This document shows positions 5,605 through 5,757 of a stretch of 5,757 bases of DNA, in pieces. The position numbers and the translations under genes were made by a program. The notes under the pieces are model-generated. The model saw only the letters and a program-made list of their open reading frames with translations. It searched no databases and was not told the origin of the DNA. How positions within the stretch are numbered: the first letter of the stretch is position 1; each line of letters begins with the position of its first letter. Source of the DNA: Spirochaetaceae bacterium (lineage in GTDB: Bacteria > Spirochaetota > Spirochaetia > Treponematales > Breznakiellaceae); assembly GCA_031257135.1 (NCBI GenBank), contig JAIRPH010000160.1, positions 1 through 5,757 of the forward strand. Direction: 5' to 3'.

Positions 5605-5757
5605 ATGAGAAAGTTAATGTGTGTCCTGCTGATTACGGATCGGATTTGCCGGCGCGCAAGAAGAGGAAGCCAAAAGCCCGGACAAAGTAAAGGTATCCAT
5701 CGAGTTCGAGAGTTCCCTTATATCGGTAGGTATCGATAAGCCCGAAGAGGGAGATTC
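5605..5757 (+). CDS. N-terminus of an exported, possibly outer-membrane protein; partial and apparently frameshifted in the signal peptide
   Basis: The ATG at 5605 has GGAGGA 8 nt upstream and begins MRKLMCVLLI, a good signal-peptide start. In that frame the reading soon turns Arg-rich and stops at a TAA (5737-5739). The next frame, from about 5642, reads GFAGAQEEEAKSPDKV and continues as an acidic, beta-rich mature protein open to the window end. That frame is closed upstream by TGA at 5630-5632 and has no start codon between. One extra base between 5633 and 5642 explains both; removing one G of the GG at 5637-5638 gives MRKLMCVLLITIGFAGAQ, a clean signal peptide with an A-x-A cleavage site. 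This may be a sequencing error or a real inactivating or phase-variable change. Treponemal envelope and beta-barrel proteins often begin this way, but the family is not identified. Confidence 0.6.

Noticed and set aside
1..5757. tRNA, rRNA, insertion sequence, CRISPR array or phage genes
   Set aside because: No cloverleaf, rRNA stretch, transposase motif, terminal inverted repeats or regularly spaced repeats were seen on either strand.

Overview
The window most resembles a host-associated spirochaete, perhaps a gut treponeme of the termite type. This is inference from protein style: GC-balanced coding sequence with AT-rich intergenic DNA, several spirochaete-like lipoprotein signals, a large transglutaminase-TPR membrane protein, and a downstream exported protein whose start resembles treponemal envelope proteins. 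No taxonomic marker gene is present.

Layout. The window opens with the last 29 codons of an unidentified plus-strand gene (to 92). It meets, tail to tail, a very large minus-strand gene (4085 down to 126). That gene encodes a 1319-residue polytopic membrane protein with a TgpA-like periplasmic transglutaminase-fold domain (Cys455/His499/Asp515), a DUF4129-like tail, and then a second export-signal-like segment leading into about eight TPRs and an unknown C-terminal domain. Upstream on the same strand lies a small FMN-binding lipoprotein gene (4540 to 4160). Across a 179-bp AT-rich divergent promoter region is a plus-strand gene for a ZinT-family metal-binding lipoprotein (4720 to 5337). Its promoter has both sigma-70 hexamers perfect at 17-bp spacing, phased A-tracts upstream and an imperfect palindrome over the -10 box.

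The 267 bp after zinT (5338-5604) contain no long gene but are dense in signals. There is a second, diverged copy of the zinT -10/operator sequence, a ribosome binding site, and a 21-codon ORF whose product resembles the C-terminal tip of formylglycine-generating-enzyme-like (SUMF1/FGE-sulfatase) proteins. A strong intrinsic terminator follows, then a perfect 7-2-7 palindrome beside a new -10 box. The window ends in the start of another exported protein (5605 on), which carries an apparent +1 frameshift inside its signal peptide.

How the parts relate. Almost everything points to the cell envelope: a divergent pair of lipoproteins (one metal-binding, one probably carrying covalent FMN) beside a membrane transglutaminase-like protein. 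Control of zinT by a zinc-responsive repressor is likely from knowledge of the family, but the repressor is not in the window and the operator assignment is inferred. The points most worth following up are the transglutaminase-TPR fusion, the altered ZinT metal site, and the small unit at 5348-5529.
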